Below are positions 22,049-32,394 of a DNA stretch of 64,000 bases, in pieces (positions within the stretch are counted from its first letter, which is position 1; each line of letters opens with the position of its first letter). The notes beneath the pieces were generated by a model that saw only the letters and a program-made list of their open reading frames with translations, was not told the DNA's origin and made no database searches. The position numbers and the translations under genes were made by a program. The DNA is from Prostheceraeus crozeri (taxonomy: Eukaryota; Platyhelminthes; Polycladida; Euryleptidae), in NCBI GenBank assembly GCA_907163375.1, contig CAJQUW010007759.1, positions 1 through 64,000 of the forward strand, in the 5' to 3' direction.

Positions 22049-22235
22049 CGGCCGGGTGTTTGGCTAGCACCTGTAATCCAGCTACTTGGAGGTTATTAAA
22101 GTGGATTAGAACCTTAATAACTATATTCTATTATCATCTATAACCTTACAGCCGAACGGGTGTGTGGCTAGCACCTGTAATACAGCTACTTGGAGGTCGC
22201 AAGTGGATCAGATTTTGGCTGATTATTAACCAGAC
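22049..22235 (+). repeat. Two copies of a 7SL-like block
   Basis: Two tandem blocks (22049-22090 and 22150-22230) contain GCCGGGTG/GCCGAACGGGTG, then GGCTAGCACCTGTAAT-CAGCTACTTGGAGG. This parallels the 5' Alu domain of SRP (7SL) RNA, which has GCCGGGCGCG, then GCCTGTAGTCCCAGCTAC and GGGAGG in the same order. They lie at the 5' edge of the LINE at 22240-25500, so they may be its promoter. Resemblance by eye only. Confidence 0.45.
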
Positions 22236-22258
22236 TGCAGACGCTCGAATCACAAAAA

Positions 22259-22735
22259 GTGCATACTCGGGAGGGAAAAGTGATTTCCTCCATAATCTCG
22301 TCCTCGCCCAACACCCATACACAACATATGGAGCATATTAATAAAACCGATTCCATGCCGGAACAGGCGTCGCCCGGGTTAACAAGACCTGCGTTGGACA
22401 TTGGTGTCCCACGGTGTTCAAGCGGAAGGGCTACTGGAGCGGAATCAACATCAAACAATAGACAGCGACGATGGAAATGGACAAGAAATGACAATGTCAG
22501 AGTCATGGAGTGTTACCATGGAAGTCAACCGGATGTGAGGGGCTACAGGAAGCGTATGTTTGAATTATGGCAACAAAATAACCCTGATTCGACAATTAGT
22601 GAACAGGGACTGCTAAATCAAAAGCAATCGATTGAAAATAGCAAGTTGGTAACAGACGTCGAATTAACGGGCATCGCAACCAGAATAAGAGAAGGCAGTG
22701 ACGAAAATAATGGCGAAGTAGAAAGCCTCGAATAA
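22259..22735 (+). pseudogene. LINE N-terminal Myb-like domain
   Basis: 158 open codons. After a disordered N-terminus comes RRWKWTRNDNVRVMECYHG, then YRKRMFELWQQNNPD and NQKQSIENSKLVTDVELTGI, the helix pattern of the Myb/SANT-like domain found before the RT in many R2-type LINEs; it binds DNA at the target. Stops and frame changes follow at 22733 before the next fragment. Belongs to the LINE at 22150-25500. Confidence 0.65.
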
Positions 22736-23667
22736 CCACATTCAAGATAGTGAAGGAAAATTGAACGAGTCAATAGCAAATATTGAGCAACAGCTTACAC
22801 AAGAAAATTTGACAATCCGAAACAAGATTACTGAGTATATGAACAAATGCGATAGCTCATATCAAGGCAAAATATCCGAAAAATTGACTATAACGTAGAA
22901 ACACGAGCTACAATTGAGCGCATAAATAGAATCGTCAAATCAATACCGACGAGTGATTTGACTACACTAAACCGACTAATGTATGCTGCGGCCAAAATCA
23001 GTAATCAACCAATTACCCCACGGTGGAAGATGCGACGACAAAGAAAATTAGTGGTCTCATGAGTGGTGTCAGGAGTGATGCAATCAAGAATTCAAATGGA
23101 AGAACATCTCCATTCATGCATAACAAATATCACCTTGAATCCAGAAATCTGCACACAGCATTGGAAGATGCCAAACAGAGACTAATTGCTGTAAGTCACA
23201 GGCTGCAAAGATATGAAGCGAGTCACGAGCAGTATAGAATAAACAAGATGTTCCAAAGTGATGCAAGAAAGGTGTACGACAAGTGGAGGAATAACGAACG
23301 CACACAGCAACGTCATATACAAAGTGATGAAATGTTGCAATTCTTGCAAGAAGTGTGGGGAAATCCAGTTAGCTACAACACAGATGCCACGTGGCTAAGT
23401 GATGCTATAGAAAGTAATAACACAATTGCCGAACAACCACAGACTGTAATAACTGAAGATGACATAGTAAGAAGAATTAATAGAATATAACATGCCTGCC
23501 AACAATATGGAAGCTATTCTCCGGCACAGTAGAATGGGTCATGTCACTAGTAATGATATCATATGTAAAGAACAAAAAGGAGCCCAACCTGGAAAGAGAG
23601 GCACAAAAGAACAATTGGTAATTTATCAAAGTGTTACAAGAGAATAAGAAAAGACACTAATCTTGCA

Positions 23668-24477
23668 ATGGCATGGATAGATTACCAAAAAGCGTACGAT
23701 TCTGTCCCGCATGCATGGATTATGAAATGCCTGGAAATCTACAAAATAAATAGTGTACTTCGAAATCTAATACAAACATCAATGAGATATTGGACGACAA
23801 TGATAACACACGATCGAGAAGACATTGGTGAAGTTCGGATAAGAAGAGGAATATTCCAAGGTGATGCGTTATCCCCTCTACTCTTCTGTCTGGCCATCAA
23901 TCCGCTCAGTCAAATACTTCGAAAGGCTGGAAAAGAATACACATTAAGAAATGGCAGCAAGATCAACCACTTACTCTATATGGACGATCTTAAGCTGTAC
24001 AGCAAGAAAGAAGCAGATATCGACAGTCTCATTCATACTACAAAAATATTCAGTGATGACATTATAATGAAATTCGGCTATGAAAAGTGTGCGCGACTAA
24101 TAATAAATAGAGGCAATGTTAAAGAAACACAAGGATTGCGATTAGAAGAAGGAACTATCCGTGACACCAGTTCAGATGGGTACAAGTACCTTGGTATACC
24201 ACAGCATAGAAATAATCTGGAAAGAGAGGCAAAAGACAGAGCGAAGAGAGAATACAAAAAAGCGATTGAAACAAATACTAAAGTCGAAATTATACGCAGG
24301 ACACAAGATAACGGCCATCAATACATATGCCATTCCAGTAATAAGTTACACTGGTGGAGTTGTAAAATGAACCGTCGCAGAAATGGAAGAATTATATCGA
24401 AAGACAAGAAAGATAATGACAATGTAACACGCGCTGCATCCACGGGCCGATGTCGATCGCCTACATCTACCACGTAG
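23668..24477 (+). pseudogene. LINE reverse transcriptase fragment
   Basis: Shows RT motifs WIDYQKAYDSVPHAWI (first catalytic aspartate), RRGIFQGDALSPLLFCLAI and HLLYMDDLKLYSK (YxDD), then YKYLGI. From about 24200 the reading shifts to the frame of 24161-24370 (VISYTGGVV block), so the last 80 codons here are out of frame. Upstream frame is broken at 23490-23668. Dead copy of the LINE at 22150-25500. Confidence 0.85.
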
Positions 24478-24511
24478 AAATGGAGGTAGAGGGCTTAAGA
24501 ACATCCGGGAA

Positions 24512-25442
24512 GTGATAGAGGGAGAGGACATGAGCCTCAACGAATGCATATGGAATACTCAAGACGATCCACTGCTGGCGGTGGTGAAATCAGATGAGCA
24601 GAACAAGCAAAGGCCCGAGAAATTCCTAACATGGAAAGTAGCACAAGTGGATGACAAACAAAGGAAGTGGCATGAGAAGCCTCTGCATGGGCAATATTTC
24701 AGACAAACCAAGGACATTACAACAAAAGAAACACAGTACAAATGGCTGACAGTAGTCAAATTAAAGATTGAGACCGAATCACTGCTAACAGCCGCACAAG
24801 ACCAGGCTCTGAACACGAAGGCACATAAACCACATATCCAGGTTAAGATTTCAACAGACCCGAAATGCAGACTTTGTAAAGCAACTGACCAAACGGTCTC
24901 TCACATCCTGACTGGCTTTTCAAAACTGGCAGGAACGGAATATCTCCGAAGACATAACGAAGTTGCCAAGTCTATCCATAGAGCAATTTGCAAGGACAAA
25001 GGAATTGTTGTAGTGGATCAATATTGGAAGCACGACCTTCAATCGGTGATCGAAACTAATGATACAAAGATCTTGGGGGACTTCGAAGTGCGGACTGACC
25101 ACTACATACAAGCAAGAAGACCAGACATCATCGTGGTGGATAAGATCCAAAGGAAAACTCTGACAATAGATATAGCAGTCCCCGACGACAAAAACATACA
25201 AGAGAGAGAAGGAGAAGATCACGAAGTATCAAGACCTACGCTTAGAAATAAAGAAGTTGTGGAACACAAATGTTGAAGTTGTCCAGGTTGTTGTCGGCGC
25301 CTTGGGTGCCTACACATCAAGGTTGAAGGCCTACCTCAACAAGATTCCTGGGGCACACCACACACCGGAATTGGCGAAAGCAGCACTCCTTGGCAGTGCA
25401 CATATCTTGCGTCGAACTCTTCATCTCCCTCAGGCTTGGTAA
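24512..25442 (+). pseudogene. LINE C-terminal zinc and endonuclease region
   Basis: Follows the RT after a frameshift. CRLCKATDQTVSHILTGF is the CCHC knuckle; RRPDIIVVDKIQRKTLTIDIAVPDD carries the RPD...D and ID motifs of the restriction-like endonuclease. The frame stops at 25276 and continues one phase over (25257-25442: VVIGALG-like VVVGALGAYTS, then AALLGSAHILRRTL), the standard tail of these elements. One frameshift thus separates catalytic domain and tail. Confidence 0.8.
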
Positions 25443-25499
25443 GTCTCCGAGGTCTTGAGACACTAATCCATCTGAATGTGTGAGATCGTGTGAAAAAAA

Positions 25500-26060
25500 T
25501 AAAATAATAGTAATCGTTTATTGACGAAAACCCCATTAGTGAGAATCGTGGGGACAAATTTCACACAGAATAAATCGTATAGCTTACAAGTAAAATAATG
25601 TACCAAAAAATATTAACGTCAAAAATTACACATCGAAACCACTATTCGCTAGCTTGGACATGGTATAGACAAAAGAATTTCTCGTCATATCATTGTTAGA
25701 TAAAGGAAGACGGAACTTTCCTGAGTACATCAGTCGATCAGGTGTTAGGTGATTCAGGGGATGTGAAGGACTTTCAGTCATCTGTTTGAAAAGCTTAAAT
25801 CCTAGCACAAGTCGTCGGTACTGTAGTGGTACAAAGAAAGGGCATTCACAGTTTGATGACACACAAATTATTCCGTGACATCTTTTTTGAATAGCCTCCA
25901 GCATATTTTCTTGAAAGACTTTAATGTTTGAAAATATTGGAGCACAGTACTCGAGAATGCTTCTAATGCAGGCGTAACATGTATCAACCAGATAATGCTT
26001 TGGAAGGAAACTCTTCAATCGGTAGAGAATATACATTTTGGACGCACTTTGTTTACAAAT
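25500..26060 (-). mobile_element. LINE 3' fragment, minus strand
   Basis: 136 codons (26036-25626) match the region after the RT core of Jockey/CR1-type LINEs: YACIRSILEYCAPIF, then AIQKRCHGII and RRLVLGFKLF, ending KLANSGFDV. The 3' UTR runs to about 25500 with AATAAA at 25518 on the minus strand. 5'-truncated at about 26060, directly against the tip of the Polinton-like copy at 26069. Confidence 0.75.
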
Positions 26061-26458
26061 TTGCTGGAAGTAGTGAAAACTGTGCCCTACTATGAGCGGG
26101 ATAGGTACATGTAAAATTCAGTGTTATCAATAGGAACATGGACAAGTGCATGTAGAATTCAGTGTTATTAATAGGAACATTTATGACTTCTGTTTTACTG
26201 GATAGGTACATGTGTTTGGTACACTCGGTTGAGCACATTGTGTTTCGGAACGTCTATGAGCGAACTTGTGTGACTTGGTTCTGAGTACTTGGGTACGTAC
26301 CGATAGACGTCCTCTGTTTGATTTTGAATGAGTTTGCTCAATTGCGACTATTGTGACTATTGCAACCATTGTAATGAAGATGACAGTCACATTGATTTTC
26401 CTCTTTACGTAGACAAACTATGCTATAAATATGAGATAGTTGTTTGATGACATACATA

Positions 26459-26956
26459 ATGATGACTAGTATTCCAACGTCGTGGGTTGTCGCAAGAGAC
26501 CTTGGATATTCGTTCAAAGCTATAGAAACTGTAACAAATCTCAGTGAAAATATCAACGCTGGTGATTTAGTTGATGGACTAATGGATCTAGATGAGCATG
26601 CTATGAATCACAATTTGGATCGTAGGTGGATAGAGGATTTCTCCATGCTACACTGCAATGATAGTGAAATTATGAGGATCAAATTGGAACGATATGGAAA
26701 GAATGAGACATTTGACAGTGTTTTAATAAAAAGTTCTCCCAATGAAAGTGACTTCAGAAGGAAATTAGAAGAAGTGACATTTAAATTATTATGTGAACAG
26801 AACTGCGTTAAATGTTTTAAGCAGGAACGATCCCTTCTCTTTTTACCATGTTCTCATAGCGTTACGTGTTCTACATGTTATGTACCCTTTGAAACTTCAT
26901 CTTGTACCCTTTGTGGTCAAGAAATAATTTCAACAGTCACTGTATATCGTGCATAA
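26459..26956 (+). CDS. IAP-type UBA-RING protein (B1)
   Basis: About 165 codons, start chosen at ATG 26459 by comparison with B2 (a TATA-like CTATAAATA lies at 26422). Residues about 5-45 (SWVVARDLGYSFKAIETV... DLVDGLMDL) fit the three-helix UBA pattern seen in inhibitor-of-apoptosis proteins. The C-terminus is a C3HC4 RING (CVKCF...FLPCSHSVTCSTC... CTLC) followed by a short hydrophobic tail ending TVTVYR, as in IAPs. No BIR domain. Expected role: ubiquitin ligase, possibly acting on host cell death or signalling; this is inference from the fold. The frame is intact, unlike most B1 genes. Confidence 0.7.
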   Translation: MMTSIPTSWVVARDLGYSFKAIETVTNLSENINAGDLVDGLMDLDEHAMNHNLDRRWIEDFSMLHCNDSEIMRIKLERYGKNETFDSVLIKSSPNESDFRRKLEEVTFKLLCEQNCVKCFKQERSLLFLPCSHSVTCSTCYVPFETSSCTLCGQEIISTVTVYRA

Positions 26957-27020
26957 TGAGTCATCATGCACGTCTGTGATTGGTCACTATTGTGTCTTTG
27001 TGTGACTTTTCTATATAAGG
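26957..27020 (+). promoter_or_regulatory. bZIP motif plus TATA box (B1 gene 2)
   Basis: TGAGTCATCA at 26957-26966, an inverted CCAAT (GATTGG) at about 26980 and TATATAAGG at 27012-27020 precede the ATG at 27067. The same order is found in the B2 copy. Confidence 0.6.
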
Positions 27021-27066
27021 AGGACATTGCACCGTTCTATTTCAGGCATAACTTGAGGCTAATACA

Positions 27067-27673
27067 ATGTCAATCAGCATGTCGTTCACTACCAACATTC
27101 CCATTTCAACTCTTCACCGGCAATATATTCTATTCTGCCGTAAATATAACTGGCTATAAAGCGGATTTGGTGGATTTGATGGAGGAAATAGTGAAGTATT
27201 TCCGCTGCGAAGAGGAAGTTGTGGTGCAGAGAATGTTAATGAGAGTCGTGGACAACGCTCTTACACGAGTTGCAAGATTTTGGCTCAATGAAGTATTTCG
27301 CCTACTAGCTCAAACTGAGATTGTACAGGAATACTCTCGCTGCTGCTGCAGCAGTAGCCAACGGAAACATAACACATGTCTCCATGACATTATCACCTCC
27401 AGCTACTTTGACGACAAGGGTGAGAAATGTAAATTGGACTTGTTCAGTGGACCGCCATCAATAAGCATCAATGTGGCGGCTCAAGGACATTCTGAGGTGA
27501 TCAGTTTGCGGGCATACTATGCCAATATACGAAAGACTTTCCATTCAAAGCCCTGCTGTATGTACTGTCCTATTTCAAAGCATCTAATGAAAGACATTGA
27601 GCAGCTCATAACTGCTACAATTCAGACTCTAGCCGATGTGAGTGTATATCAGTTTCCTTCTTCAACTTGTTAA
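27067..27673 (+). pseudogene. Polinton-like unknown protein (B1), frameshifted
   Basis: Starts at ATG 27067; after about 17 codons (TTNIPISTLHR) the homologous reading moves to another phase (GYKADLVDLMEEI), so one frameshift near 27120 breaks it. The rest matches the B2 gene at 35164-35800. Features: a long helical first half, a cysteine-rich part (CCCSSSQRKHNTC), the block GPPSISINVA, and a second cysteine pair (CCMYCP). The paired cysteines could bind metal. Function unknown; position between UBA-RING and core-like protein suggests a virion or replication role only by context. Confidence 0.6.
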
Positions 27674-27808
27674 GTGTTTTGTGTAATTTTATAAGTACCA
27701 GCAACAAACTATGCGTGATATGTGAATGCTTGCAAACTTTTGTGCATAATGTTGTAGGTACTAAGCAAAAATTGTAATTGTATTATCTATTTCCATATTA
27801 GAATAAAA

Positions 27809-28204
27809 ATGTCTGTAAAACGGAAGGCATCTTCTCGTCAATCGAAACGCTCCTTCAAACCTTCAGGTTAGTTTAAAAAGGCGTTGCGAAAGTGAAACAG
27901 GATACATGATAATAAGAAGAAGTGTAAATTGATTCAAAATTCAAGTGATGATTTCATTCGTGATTTAGCTTTTGCAATACACAAATGTCTACCTATTTAC
28001 AAGCCTCTATTGAATGCTGGCTCTTTGAATAGCATAAAAAAGTTTTCAAATCCAAAGAGCAGTGATAAAAAAGGCGAAACTTAATTCAGCGCGGTGGTGG
28101 TGGGTTTCTAAGTATGTTAAATGATATTGGAAAAAGTATTAATGGTGTAATCAATAGTCTGCTTGGAAGGATTGCAGCAGCTGCTGCAATGTTAATATAT
28201 CGTT
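27809..28204 (+). pseudogene. Basic core-like protein (B1), stop codons
   Basis: Homologue of the 130-codon protein at 34705-35097. ATG at 27809, then in-frame stops after KPSG and LRK, and a frame change near 28080. The basic N-terminus (KRKASSRQSKRSFKP), the helical middle and the Gly-rich RGGGGFL-type motif with a hydrophobic C-terminus remain recognisable. Inactive copy. Confidence 0.65.
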
Positions 28205-28241
28205 AACGAATCATAAAGTGACACGTCATCACTTTGATCGA

Positions 28242-28273
28242 TGAGTCATATATACATGTAGGTGTATATAAGG
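28242..28273 (+). promoter_or_regulatory. bZIP motif plus TATA box (B1 gene 4)
   Basis: TGAGTCA at 28242-28248 and TATATAAGG at 28265-28273, 85 bp before the ATG at 28358. Mirrors the B2 promoter at 34641-34667. Confidence 0.6.
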
Positions 28274-28357
28274 AAGACGCTTTAATGATATTTTATCACT
28301 TTCAAGTGACAATTCATTTGCGCTGGTTGAAAGCTCCGAATTAGTACTTGTTGAAAC

Positions 28358-29091
28358 ATGACTCAGAAAATGTATACAATCAGAGAGGAAGGTGACGCTT
28401 TTGAGCAAGATCTCTTGAAGCTTCGTCCGACACGAAAGGTGCAGGGGATTGGAAATACATTCTACTTTCAAATCTTGAATTATGGTGATGATGGCTTTTA
28501 TCTTCAAGTTCCATTTTTCCACAGTAATGGCATGTCTACATCAGGGTATAGCAATATGAGACAAATGCGAGTGACTTTTCCAAAATGGCAAAAGGTGATT
28601 CTTAAAACGATTGATTCTTTCGCCAAAGAATGTGTTGAGCTGCCTGAAAGTACTCCCACTCATTGGAGAAAGGCATTAGAGGAGAGAGTTGGTTACAAGG
28701 AATTGCCGGAATTCGATACACTGTTTTTAAAATTATCGGATCATTTCAAGCATTCGATCACTTTACAAACGCGATGGAATGTGAGGATCTCAAACGGGGT
28801 CGCTATATGGGCTTAGTGCACGTTACCGGACTTTATATTGGCTCACATGGTTCGACTGGTTAAGTCGCATCTTTACAAATGAAGGTTCTTCAACTAGTCT
28901 ATGAACCACTACCAATTGATAAATGCTTAATTAACATTGATAAGACTGCTTCAAGTGATGGAAAGGAAGAGAGCAAAAAGCGATGGCGGAAATCTAAAGA
29001 TGGGAATCTTAAATTGAAGTTGAAGTGCCAAGATGCTGACTTGAAAACTTTCTATAATCCTAATTGTGATGAGGAAACACAAATGTTTTAA
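28358..29091 (+). pseudogene. Candidate structural or ssDNA-binding protein (B1)
   Basis: Copy of 33893-34555. Opens with an ATG and about 130 codons almost identical to B2, then a frameshift near 28750 and a TAA at 28861-28863. The first half has YGDDGFYLQVPFFHS and RVTFPKWQ; after the breaks GLYIGSH and LQMKVLQLVYE follow, then a lysine-rich tail ending EETQMF. The mixture of beta-rich body and basic tail fits a capsid or nucleic-acid-binding protein, undecided. Inactive. Confidence 0.6.
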
Positions 29092-29216
29092 TTTGTAAAT
29101 GTAAATTGAAAGTTTCTATTCTGAATGCAAATAAACGTGATCTGGAACATGTGTCTGTTTTGTTGTTCTAAGCAAAATTAGCGGGATGATGAGTTTAATG
29201 TTAATGGAATTATAAG

Positions 29217-29726
29217 ATGACAGATTTTCGTCTATTCACTGATCGCACAATGTGTGTCGCTGGACCAAGTCAGTCCGGTAAAACTACATTTGTAACTCAA
29301 TTGCTACAATATAGAAATGAGATGTTTAACAAGGAAATTAAGAGAGTTAAATTGTATTATGGCATATTTCAACCACAACTACATTCTGCACTTCGCCAGA
29401 AAGGTTATGAGGTGAAGCAAGGGTTGCCATCAACTGAGGATATCAAAGCAGGTGACTTACTAGTATTAGATGATCTATTAAGTGAAAGCAAGTCTTCAAA
29501 GGATGTAACTCAAATGCTTATTCAAACTGCACATCATAGGGAAGCTTTTATTATCTACATCACCCAAAACATCTTCGATGGAGGGAAAGAGCAAAGAACT
29601 AGAAGTTTGAATACACATTATTTGGCAATATTTAAAAATCCAAGAGATAGCAGTCAGATACATCATCTCAGTAGACAGATGTTACCTCAACAACCTAAAG
29701 TACTTTCAAAAATATATGAAGAGTAA
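29217..29726 (+). pseudogene. Packaging ATPase, truncated (B1)
   Basis: 169 codons, about 95% identical to the B2 ATPase. Walker A GPSQSGKTT at residues 16-24, Walker B LLVLDDLL at about 81-88, and YITQNIF in the sensor region are intact. It ends KIYEE-stop where B2 continues for 40 residues; the DNA homology also ends there (29723), so the C-terminus was lost by the breakpoint that ends B1. Confidence 0.85.
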
Positions 29727-30672
29727 CCCGATTAACCAAAATCTATGGCACTCCTTTAGGAAACGTCCTACGGAATTATTGTAATTTTCCTATAGCGGGT
29801 AGTGCTATTGCTATGGAACTCTATTCTATGGCACTGTTGGAAAGTTTTGTCCATTGAATTTTATGGAACTTTGATCCTATTGCCTCTTGGACTAATTTGT
29901 CCCATAGACTTGTGGGAAATCCTGTCATATCGAATTTCTGGAAATCCAATCCTATCGATCTTCTGGAAATCCTGTCCCATAGAATTTTGGCAAATTCAGT
30001 GTCTATGGCATTTCCTAATGCTACAGCGTGTCTAACCCTTTCCGCGACATACTGACGCTTTATAAGTTTATGTGATCATGATTGTAAAGAATAATCAGTC
30101 TAGATTAGCAATTGTGATAATGTCAATATAAAGACAACAATATGCATGACGTATTTGCACTTTTTGCTTTCAATCCCCTTGACATGTCGGTGAAAGTCCG
30201 GCCCAGATTTCAAAAAAAATGATTGAGAATCAATCACACTATGGAGCATTATTTTTTAACTAATTTCATGATCATTCACAAAACGCCATTAATTCAAAAA
30301 ACAGCCAATGATTTTTAATATCTCTTTTTAGTCTTTTGAACACTTGCTTCGATGAAAAGTTTCTCAGAAATCATTCTCCATATTTCTTTCTCTTCCATTG
30401 GGAAATGTAGTAGGAGTTGATCTGCAACAAACAGAAAATAAATGATAAGTATGCGATAAATGATAAGCTGATGATAGAACATAGACGTTCTGCATATAGG
30501 AAGATAGACTTCGTTTAAATGAAAAATGATGCAAAATATTACAATTTAAGAATATTTGATAATTGTTATGTTTCTTGTATTGGAGATTTATATTATTTAT
30601 ATAGGTTTAATTTATTAATTATTGAATTTATTCAAAGTCAGCTTGAAGAGATCATTTATTCGTTCAAACATT
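29727..30672. other. Junction between B1 and B2, degenerate repeats
   Basis: 29760-30010 holds a decayed short tandem repeat built of words such as CTATGGCAC, TGGAAATCC and CCCATAGAATTTT. The remainder (30020-30672) is AT-rich with no recognisable gene. Neither B1 nor B2 homology extends here. Confidence 0.55.
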
Positions 30673-31080
30673 CTACCGATTTCCTTTTCTGTATCTTTCT
30701 TGCAAGCTCATTGTGGGAACCTTAGAATCAAAAGTTGACGTTGCAAATGCCTTTTGAATTTTAATCATGTTTTGGACAGATGGTAAAGATGTTGAAAAAG
30801 GATGTAAAGTTAGATGATGAAAAGCCCATGTACCATGTAGACTATTGTGAAATATGCGAAAACAATCATCCTTCTCTCGCACTTCTTTATGTAATTCAAA
30901 ATAATTGTTTTTTAGCAAACTGATATCGTTGTAATAAGTAATTTCAGTCAGAGCAACTTCATGGGGTCCATGCAGAGTAGTTGGATTAGCGAATTCAACA
31001 GAGTAGAGAGATGGTTTGTTACTTGGGAATATCTTGGGGTTGCTATTGCTTGGAAGAATGATGTCGAAGTTAGTAGACAT
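30673..31080 (-). pseudogene. Polinton-type conserved protein, truncated (B2)
   Basis: Start chosen at ATG 31080 because MSTNFDIILPSNSNPKIFPS opens the conserved block; the alternative upstream codon is GTG. The pattern (xFxxxLPSNxxxxxFPxNxxxxxxxxLAxPxxLxGxWEVALxEI) recurs, from memory, at the N-terminus of a protein encoded next to the integrase in many Polinton-like elements, where it is usually much longer. Here ALTEITYYND is followed by about 80 residues and a stop, so the protein is truncated where the element ends. Possible virion component; function unproven. Confidence 0.55.
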
Positions 31081-31120
31081 GTTGACCTCATATTTGTAAG
31101 AAGTCACATGCTATATTAGC

Positions 31121-32209
31121 TTAAAAGTTACGAGTGTCTCCCACCTCCACATTTTGTAGATCCTGGTGCGTTATCCAGCTATTGAATGAATCAGGATATC
31201 CTTTCCATTTAACTAGATATTTCCTTTGATTGCCATGACCTTTCCTCCTAATAATTTTGTCAATCATATACAACTCTTCACTTCTGTCTACTACTTGCAA
31301 TTCATAAGAGTAAAATTTTCCTTCAATTGGATTGCCATGGTAATCTATTAATTTGTACATGGTGGGTCTAAATTTTGTATTTACTTCATCTACAAAAAAC
31401 TCTTCTTCAGTCCAATTAGGTAGATACCCCTTCTCAAATGTAGACTTAACCTTTGAAATCCGAACTCTATCACCAACATTAATTTTCTTTTCATTGGAAA
31501 TGTTTTTCGCTTTCTTATCATACAATCGAAGCCATACATCCATCGCATTATCTGGGGTAACATCAACAGGTTTCATCTTAATGATTTGATGGTAGCTTTC
31601 ATTGTAATTCTTAACAAATTTCTGCAGCTCACCTATCCAAACATGTGTATTTTTTGCAGTGAAATAGCGCCATATTTTTGTCTTCAGTGTGCGATTGAAC
31701 CTCTCAACCATGGCAGCTTTATAAGCACTTTTGACACTAAACAATTCCACATTATGACTTTTAATGAGACTTCGAACATGAGAGTTTTCGAATTCCTTCC
31801 CTTGATCGGTCTGTATTCTTTGCGGAACACGCCCCTCATCGAAAATGCTCTGAAAAGCCGCTTCAACTTCTGGTCCTCGTTTAGATTTCAGCGCACGTGC
31901 CCAAGCATAGCGAGATAAAATATCTATTACGGTTAAGATGTATTTATAGCCATCATTGTACTGTGATATCTGTTGCATGTCAGCCAAGTCCGCTTGGCAT
32001 TGACTATCTATATTGTTAACAACATATTTTCTCGTTGGAAACCGCTTTCTCGCATTTTTGTGAAGAGTGTAAGTCGGTTGACTCCTTAACCACTTCTTGA
32101 CTTTCTCTATCCCCACACCTGCTGCACGAGCTAGAACCTCCGGACGACTGAAACTTGCGGGGTGATTTAAGTCGTAATAAATCTTTCTTAGTTTCACTGC
32201 TGTACTCAT
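31121..32209 (-). CDS. Retroviral-type integrase with chromodomain (B2)
   Basis: 362 codons from ATG 32209 (two in-frame ATG/TTG codons lie upstream, but family similarity starts here). N-terminal helical domain with IYYDLNHPASF and WLRSQPTYTLH; rve core with D74 or D77 (QADLADM), D135 (RIQTDQGKEF) and E169 (MVERFNRTLK); then an SH3-like segment (VGDRVRISK) and a C-terminal chromodomain (YLVKWKGYPDSFNSW). It would cut and join element ends and may steer insertion through the chromodomain. This is the integrase type of Polintons and adintoviruses. The frame is intact. A 40-codon cysteine-rich open frame overlaps its 5' end (32342-32016) in another phase and is probably spurious. Confidence 0.9.
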   Translation of the reverse strand: MSTAVKLRKIYYDLNHPASFSRPEVLARAAGVGIEKVKKWLRSQPTYTLHKNARKRFPTRKYVVNNIDSQCQADLADMQQISQYNDGYKYILTVIDILSRYAWARALKSKRGPEVEAAFQSIFDEGRVPQRIQTDQGKEFENSHVRSLIKSHNVELFSVKSAYKAAMVERFNRTLKTKIWRYFTAKNTHVWIGELQKFVKNYNESYHQIIKMKPVDVTPDNAMDVWLRLYDKKAKNISNEKKINVGDRVRISKVKSTFEKGYLPNWTEEEFFVDEVNTKFRPTMYKLIDYHGNPIEGKFYSYELQVVDRSEELYMIDKIIRRKGHGNQRKYLVKWKGYPDSFNSWITHQDLQNVEVGDTRNF

Positions 32210-32394
32210 CGTCTTTGTTTTGATTCGCATGCGTATTACTCCCACAGCAACTGCTAACACAATTGATATCAACCTCTATGCCCTCTTCTCCTTTACCTTC
32301 GAGCGCAGATTTCAAACAGCAGCAAAACTTTTGTAGTGACATGATATGAGAGAAGCAAAGCTTAATTTATATTTTCTTAATATTTACTATAATC

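Larger units (their letters stand above)
22150..25500 (+). mobile_element. R2-superfamily-like LINE, degenerate
   Basis: Ordered fragments of one element: Myb-like DNA-binding domain (22259-22735), a linker rich in N/Q/K (23023-23490), reverse transcriptase (23668-24477 and 24161-24370 in another frame), zinc knuckle plus restriction-like endonuclease (24512-25276), and a C-terminal tail (25257-25442). Several frameshifts and stops separate them. This order (Myb, RT, CCHC, endonuclease) is that of site-specific-type LINEs such as R2/R4/NeSL/Hero; the exact clade cannot be called by eye. The 3' UTR ends near ATAAAATAATAG at 25500. Confidence 0.8.
26069..29725 (+). mobile_element. Polinton/Maverick-like element B1, 5' part
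   Basis: Begins AGTAGTGAAAACTGTGCCC, the same terminus that closes B2 at 36849 on the minus strand, and starts with AG like known Polintons. It carries, in order, UBA-RING, an unknown protein, a basic core-like protein, a candidate structural protein and the start of the packaging ATPase, the same order as B2. Homology to B2 ends inside the ATPase at 29723. Most genes are broken. It is a truncated copy facing B2; their divergence (ATPase about 95%, RING about 70% at protein level) indicates separate insertions, not one fresh inverted repeat. Confidence 0.75.

Noticed and set aside
32016-32342. Cysteine-rich frame overlapping the integrase start
   Set aside because: Most of it is antiphase to the integrase coding sequence; no homologue in B1 and no recognisable pattern.
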